From: TMP-86 sp046347195
GTDB lineage: Bacteria; Pseudomonadota; Gammaproteobacteria; Steroidobacterales; Steroidobacteraceae
NCBI GenBank assembly: GCA_046347195.1
Contig: JAXMGQ010000028.1
Location: forward strand, 1-64,000
Direction of reading: 5' to 3'
Length of the DNA stretch: 64,000 nt
Positions 59,804 through 64,000 of this stretch are shown here, in pieces. The notes beneath the pieces were generated by a model. That model saw only the letters and a program-made list of their open reading frames with translations, was not told the origin of the DNA and ran no database searches. The position numbers were made by a program, and so were the translations under genes. The number at the start of each line of letters is the position of its first letter. Positions within the stretch are counted from its first letter, which is position 1.

Positions 59804-61216
59804 ATGGCCAGTTCGACTTCCTCCATCCAGTCGCTCGGCGTCGGCTCGGGCCTCGACATCGCCACCATCGTGCAGCAGCTCACGACGGCGCAGGGAGATG
59901 CCCAGACCAAGCAGCTGACGGCTCGCGAGACGGACCTGAAGGCCCAGGTGTCCGCCTACGGGACCTTCCGCGCCGCACTCGAGGCGCTGCAGGCCACGCT
60001 CCCCGCGCTGAAGGATTCGGGCAAGTTCCAGGGCCGCTCGGCGAGCGTGGCGGACGACACCATCGCCAGCGCCAACGCGGCCGCGACCGCGGTGCCTGCG
60101 ACCTATTCGCTCGAAGTGACCGCGCTGGCCACCGCGCAGAGCCTGGTGTCCGGTCCGATCGCCTCCGCCGACAGCACGGTGGGCACCGGCACCCTGACCA
60201 TCGCCGTGGGCGCCGGCAGCGTGCAGGTCACCATCGACTCGAGCAACAACACCCTCGCGGGCATTGCGGCGGCGATCAATTCGGCGACCGGCAACCCGGG
60301 AGTCAACGCGTCGGTGATCAACACCGGCGGCGGCGCCCGCCTGGTCCTCAATGGCACGCGAACGGGCGCGGTGAATACCATCACCGTGACGCAGGCTGGT
60401 GGGGACGGCGGGCTCGCGCAGCTCGCCTATGATCCGGCGAACGGCAATACCCAGCTGACGCAGTCGCAGGCGGCCGCGGATGCCCAGTTCAAGCTGAACG
60501 GGTTCGCCACGACCTCGGCCAGCAACGAGGTGACCGGCGTCATCAATGGCGTGAATTTCACGCTGAAGAAGCCCACAGCGCTGAACACGCCCACGACCCT
60601 GACCGTCGGGGTGAACCAGGACGCGGCGACCTCTGCGGTCGGCACGTTCACCAAGGCCTACAACGCGCTGGTGACCAGCATCAAGGCGCTGACCAGCTAC
60701 GATGCCAGCACCAAGACCGCCGGAACGCTGCTGGGCAACACCTCGGTGAATTCGATCCTGGCCAAAATGCGCCAGGTGCTGGGCACCACCAATCCGCTGG
60801 CCACCGGCAATGTCAAGTCGCTGTCGGACCTCGGTCTGACCACGAGCCTCGATGGCACGTTTGCGCAGGACGACGGCAAGCTCGCGAACGCCCTGTCCTC
60901 CAACCTGACCGGTGTCACGGACCTGCTCTCCGGAAAGAACGGACTCGCGGCACAGCTCGATGCGGCGCTGACACCCTATACCCAGGCCGGTGGCTATCTC
61001 GACACGGTCAGCCAGGGCCTGACGAAGGGACTGGCCGACGTCAATGACAAGAAGACGGCCCTGCAACTGCGGCTGGATACGTATTCGGCCATGCTGACCA
61101 AGCAGTTCAATGCGATGGATTCGGCGGTCGCCGCGTTGAAGCAGACCCAGAACTTCATCACGCAGGCCTTCAACAGCATCAATGGCACGAAGACCTCCTC
61201 CTCTTCCTCCGGTTGA
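59804..61216 (+). CDS. fliD: Flagellar filament cap protein FliD
   Basis: A 470-residue hook-associated protein 2 that caps the filament and inserts flagellin. N-terminal IQSLGVGSGLDIATIVQQLTTAQ, a middle with FKLNGFATTSASNEVTGVINGVNF, and the C-terminal coiled part LQLRLDTYSAMLTKQFNAMDSAVAALKQTQ typical of FliD_C. Ser-rich tail. It is 9 nt before fliS. Confidence 0.96.
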   Translation: MASSTSSIQSLGVGSGLDIATIVQQLTTAQGDAQTKQLTARETDLKAQVSAYGTFRAALEALQATLPALKDSGKFQGRSASVADDTIASANAAATAVPATYSLEVTALATAQSLVSGPIASADSTVGTGTLTIAVGAGSVQVTIDSSNNTLAGIAAAINSATGNPGVNASVINTGGGARLVLNGTRTGAVNTITVTQAGGDGGLAQLAYDPANGNTQLTQSQAAADAQFKLNGFATTSASNEVTGVINGVNFTLKKPTALNTPTTLTVGVNQDAATSAVGTFTKAYNALVTSIKALTSYDASTKTAGTLLGNTSVNSILAKMRQVLGTTNPLATGNVKSLSDLGLTTSLDGTFAQDDGKLANALSSNLTGVTDLLSGKNGLAAQLDAALTPYTQAGGYLDTVSQGLTKGLADVNDKKTALQLRLDTYSAMLTKQFNAMDSAVAALKQTQNFITQAFNSINGTKTSSSSSG

Positions 61217-61225
61217 GGCTGAACG

Positions 61226-61636
61226 ATGAACTCCCGCAATGCCATGGCGCAATACCGCTCGGTGCAGAGTCGCGGCGCCGTCACCGATGCGCGTCCGACG
61301 CGGCTGATCCAGCTCGCCTACGAGCGGATCCTCGAGGAGCTGGCGGTCACCCGCGGCTGCATGGAGCGCATCGGCCGGCGGCGCGAGCATGCCGATGTCA
61401 TGGAGAAGGGGCGGGCGGTGAACAAGATCAACGCCTTGCTGGGCGAACTCGCCGGGAGCCTCGACCTCGAGCGCGGCCAGCAGATCGCGGAGAACCTCAT
61501 GTCGCTGTACTCGTACATGATGACCCGCCTCACCGTCGCGCACCTGAACAACGACGTGATGATCGTCGATGAGCTCGCCGGACTCATGCGCGAGATCAAG
61601 TCCGGCTGGGACGGCGTCGTGGCCAGCGGCGCATGA
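61226..61636 (+). CDS. fliS: Flagellin export chaperone FliS
   Basis: A 136-residue helical chaperone that keeps flagellin unfolded for export. MAQYRSVQSRGAVTDARPTRLIQLAYERI and the helix pattern with LMSLYSYMMTRLTVAHLNND match FliS. ATGA overlap with the following fliT-like gene. Confidence 0.95.
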   Translation: MNSRNAMAQYRSVQSRGAVTDARPTRLIQLAYERILEELAVTRGCMERIGRRREHADVMEKGRAVNKINALLGELAGSLDLERGQQIAENLMSLYSYMMTRLTVAHLNNDVMIVDELAGLMREIKSGWDGVVASGA

Positions 61637-61953
61637 GCGGCCAGCCCCATCCTTCCGTGGTCCGCGCGCTGGAGCTGTCCCGGCGGCTGCTGGAGGCGGC
61701 GCGCGCCGGCGACATGACCACGGTGATCGATCTGGACGCCGAGCGCGGCCAACTGCTGCGGGAATTCCTGAAGGGCGTGCCGCGGATCGCGCTTCCGGAG
61801 CGCACGCTGCTCGATGAGATCAATACCCTCAACGAGGCCGGCCTGGCCTGCATCGAGGCTCGACGCCGTGAAGTGGCGCAGAACCTCTCCGATGTCGGCC
61901 GGGGACGGCGCGCCGTCCATGCCTATTCGGCGGTCCAGGGCAGCCGCGGCTAG
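61633..61953 (+). CDS. fliT: FliT-like flagellar chaperone
   Basis: A 106-residue all-helical protein following fliS with a 4-nt overlap, as FliT does. Helices LSRRLLEAARAGDMTTVIDLDAERGQLLREFL and the conserved-type charge pattern fit a FliD/FlhD-binding chaperone, but the sequence is weakly conserved in this family, so the name rests on position as well as on form. Confidence 0.72.
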   Translation: MSGQPHPSVVRALELSRRLLEAARAGDMTTVIDLDAERGQLLREFLKGVPRIALPERTLLDEINTLNEAGLACIEARRREVAQNLSDVGRGRRAVHAYSAVQGSRG

Positions 61954-61983
61954 CCTCTCGCCGCCACACGGTGGAGTACGCGA

Positions 61984-62562
61984 ATGAACGCGAACGAAAC
62001 GCTGAAGGAATCAACCGGAGTCTTCAACAACGCACTGGCGGTGAAAGGCGCCTATTCGTTGCGCTGGCACGCCGGACTCGTGCCCACGCAGGCCGCGGCG
62101 GCGCTCGCCGACACCGACAATGCACAGCTGCTCGCGGCCGAGTCCTCGATGGACGAATCGATGGCCGCCGAGGCGCTGAAGGACGAGTCGCCGCACCTCG
62201 CGCTCGAACTGCACCGGCTGGAGCTGAAGGTGAACGTGCTGCTGAAGATCTGCGGCGAGCTGCTGGCGCGGGAGCATCGGCTGCCGGCGCCGCGGATGGC
62301 GCGCATCTCGGCCGTCGGTCTCGAGTGCGAGGCGGACGAGAGCATGAAGTCCGGGGAGCGCGGCGTGATCGAACTGTGGGTGAACCGCTCGTTGCCGTAT
62401 TCGCTGCGCTTCCAGGCGGTGATCGACTCCGAGCGCATCCTGCCCGCGGGCCGCATGGTGCACATCCGCTTCGAGGCGGTGAGCGATGCGGTCTCCGACC
62501 AGCTCTCCAAACTGATCTTCCGCAAGCACCGGCGGCTGGTGGCACTGGCGCGTCACGCCTGA
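61984..62562 (+). CDS. Atypical PilZ-domain protein of the flagellar cluster
   Basis: A 192-residue protein. A helical N-terminal part (about 1-95; LALELHRLELKVNVLLKICGELL) is followed by a PilZ-like barrel (about 95-190) with ARISAVGLECEAD in place of the D/NxSxxG motif, and without a clear RxxxR arm. This is the type of PilZ protein found after fliS in Xanthomonadales, some of which do not bind c-di-GMP themselves. GGTGGAG lies upstream of ATG 61984. Last gene of the fliD set. Confidence 0.8.
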   Translation: MNANETLKESTGVFNNALAVKGAYSLRWHAGLVPTQAAAALADTDNAQLLAAESSMDESMAAEALKDESPHLALELHRLELKVNVLLKICGELLAREHRLPAPRMARISAVGLECEADESMKSGERGVIELWVNRSLPYSLRFQAVIDSERILPAGRMVHIRFEAVSDAVSDQLSKLIFRKHRRLVALARHA

Positions 62563-62596
62563 AAACTCGAGCTTCCGGCCCTGGACTCCTGAACCC

Positions 62597-63988
62597 TCAG
62601 GCGGGGCCCGGTTTCATTCCGCCGACGCCGATCCGCATTTCCACCGTGGCGGACAGGCCGCCGGCGCCCGGAGCATTTCCCAGCTGCAGCGATCCACCCA
62701 GGATCTGCGCCGCGCGCGCCACGATCGACAGCCCCAGTCCACTGCCATCGTAGGCACTCGATGCCCGATGAAACCGCTGCACGACCTGCTCGCGCAGTTC
62801 GGCGGGCACTCCGGGTCCCTGGTCCGAGACGCTGAGGCGGACGAGGTCGGCATCCAGGCTGGCGTCGATGTGGACGACCGCCCGTGGCGGGCTGTGTTGT
62901 ATCGCGTTCTCGACCAGGTTCCTCAGGATCAGGTACACCAGTTCCTCGGGCAGCCCGACGGCAGGCAAGGTTCCCGCGAGCACCCGGACATCGCGCTTCG
63001 AGGCAACGGTTTCCAGGTCATGGACCACCATCTGCACGATCCCGGTCAGTTCCATCCCCGCCGGCTCGCTCGAGCCCTCGGGGCGTTCCAGCCGTGCAAG
63101 TGCGAGTAGCTGGGAGACGAGGCGGCTGGCGCGGTCCGCGCCGGCAATCAGGCGGTCGAGCGCCTTGTTCAGTTCCGGCGGACCGTCGTTGCGGGTCAGC
63201 TTCTTCGCCAACTGCGCCTGCGCGCGCACCGCCGCCAGCGGTGTGCGAAGTTCATGGGCGGCATCGCCCGTGAACCGGCTCTCCCGTTCCAGCATCGCGC
63301 CCTGTCGCGCCAGGAGTTCGTTGATCGCATCGCCCAGGACCTGCAGTTCCCCTGGCAGCCGCCTTGCCGCCAGCGGCCGCAGGTCCTGCGGATTGCGCTC
63401 ACGCAGCTCGCCGGCCATGCGGCTCAGGGGTCCCAATGCGAAGGAAGTCACCAGGTAGACGAGAAACGCCAGCAGCGGAAGCGCCAGCAGCACCGGCAGG
63501 CCAACGGCCGCCAGCACCCGCGAAGCGATCTGTGCCCGGTGCGCGGCCGGTTCTGCGACCTGGACGACCAGGGTATTCGCCTGCGAGGCGATGCTGTAGG
63601 CGCGCCAGTCGCCCGATGCCAGGCGAACATCATAGAATCCGCGCCCGAAGCGTGGCCCGATCGGCTCGGTTGGAGCGCCTGCGGATCGGTAGACGAGTTC
63701 CCCTTCGGCGGACCAGATCTGATAGACGACTTCGGCGTGCCCGCCGGTGGAGGTGGGATGATCCACGGATCCGACCACGGCATGGGTTTCGGCATATTCG
63801 TGGTCCGCATACGCGAGCAGGATCCGGCCCAGTTGCTGAAGCTGCTCGTCGAATTCCACGGCGCTGACCCGCAGCACCGCGCCGTACAAGGTGATGCCGA
63901 GAACCACCCACACGCCGATCACCGCGCCCAGCACGACGAGCACCAGCCGCCGCCGCAGCGAGTAGCCGCCCGCCTCAGTGGGTCTCAA
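62597..63988 (-). CDS. Sensor histidine kinase (QseC/TctE-like, EnvZ-type)
   Basis: A 463-residue kinase with two membrane helices (about 13-36 and 158-182), a periplasmic sensor (about 38-155), HAMP, phospho-acceptor H in DAAHELRTPLAAVRAQ (about 248), N-box NLVENAIQHS, G1 SDQGPGVP and G2 GSGLGLSIV. It starts with TTG 63988 inside the last codons of the upstream regulator, an arrangement typical of translationally coupled qseB-qseC type pairs. It converges on the flagellar operon end, 34 bp apart. Signal unknown. Confidence 0.9.
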   Translation of the reverse strand: MRPTEAGGYSLRRRLVLVVLGAVIGVWVVLGITLYGAVLRVSAVEFDEQLQQLGRILLAYADHEYAETHAVVGSVDHPTSTGGHAEVVYQIWSAEGELVYRSAGAPTEPIGPRFGRGFYDVRLASGDWRAYSIASQANTLVVQVAEPAAHRAQIASRVLAAVGLPVLLALPLLAFLVYLVTSFALGPLSRMAGELRERNPQDLRPLAARRLPGELQVLGDAINELLARQGAMLERESRFTGDAAHELRTPLAAVRAQAQLAKKLTRNDGPPELNKALDRLIAGADRASRLVSQLLALARLERPEGSSEPAGMELTGIVQMVVHDLETVASKRDVRVLAGTLPAVGLPEELVYLILRNLVENAIQHSPPRAVVHIDASLDADLVRLSVSDQGPGVPAELREQVVQRFHRASSAYDGSGLGLSIVARAAQILGGSLQLGNAPGAGGLSATVEMRIGVGGMKPGPA

Positions 63989-64000
63989 GACGATACCCCC
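63975..64000 (-). CDS. C-terminus of an OmpR/PhoB-family response regulator (partial)
   Basis: The last residues GYRLETH and a TGA stop can be read at the window edge in a frame that overlaps the kinase start by 14 nt. G-Y-R-L is the usual end of the winged-helix domain in OmpR-type regulators. Position directly before a QseC-type kinase supports this; only seven codons are visible. Confidence 0.55.

Noticed and set aside
57650..61543. Very long open frame antisense to fliC, flaG, fliD and fliS (about 1300 codons)
   Set aside because: Its product is Arg/Gly/His-rich with no family match and lies exactly opposite well-recognised genes; such frames are common in GC-rich DNA.

Overview
The window is about 67% GC by eye, densely coded and bacterial, with short gaps, many 4-nt start/stop overlaps and frequent GTG/TTG starts. 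A polar-type flagellar cluster with sigma-54 and sigma-28 promoters, FlaG, a CsrA-like protein and two PilZ proteins, together with a large TonB receptor, a glgC/glgA pair, a tandem UvrA and the ligase-associated DNA repair cassette, points to a gammaproteobacterium, probably near Xanthomonadales/Nevskiales/Steroidobacterales. That placement is inferred from gene content; no rRNA or tRNA gene was seen.

Region 1 (1-7979, +) looks like one transport and sensing operon: a 5'-truncated membrane-fusion adaptor, a MacB/LolD-type ATPase, two FtsX-fold permeases, a sigma-54 response regulator, its histidine kinase, and a MATE exporter. A gene-free stretch (7980-8345) holds a large imperfect inverted repeat. 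Region 2 (8346-14139) has divergent glgC/glgA and a 975-residue TonB-dependent receptor. Region 3 (14238-20247) is an acyl-CoA module: an acyl-CoA dehydrogenase and a fused B12-dependent mutase (IcmF type), divergent from a TetR regulator across a perfect palindrome. An ArnT/GT39-like membrane glycosyltransferase follows.

Region 4 (22013-27458) has a decayed ParDE-like toxin-antitoxin remnant, an intact HigB2/HigA2-like pair with a 15-bp-arm operator, and then an unusual trio: a triple-YbjQ-domain tail-anchored protein, an M48 peptidase, and an SPFH protein with five tandem N-terminal units. Region 5 (27474-38831, -) is a five-gene repair operon: tandem UvrA (four ATPase domains, broken by a 1-nt frameshift), MBL/beta-CASP exonuclease, ATP-dependent ligase, DEXH-family helicase and PdeM phosphoesterase. 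A DUF1611/DgcN-like enzyme and a FecR/DUF6600 secreted protein follow.

Region 6 (42458-62562) is the flagellar cluster. On the minus strand flgM-flgN-csrA-like-pilZ-small membrane gene and flgA; on the plus strand flgBCDEFGHIJKL, then fliC-flaG-fliD-fliS-fliT-pilZ. A slyD/rimO pair is inserted between flgL and fliC. Clear sigma-54 promoters serve flgA, flgB and fliD, and sigma-28 promoters serve flgM and fliC, so the early/late flagellar hierarchy is readable in the DNA. The window ends in a QseC/TctE-like sensor kinase preceded by the last codons of an OmpR-type regulator.
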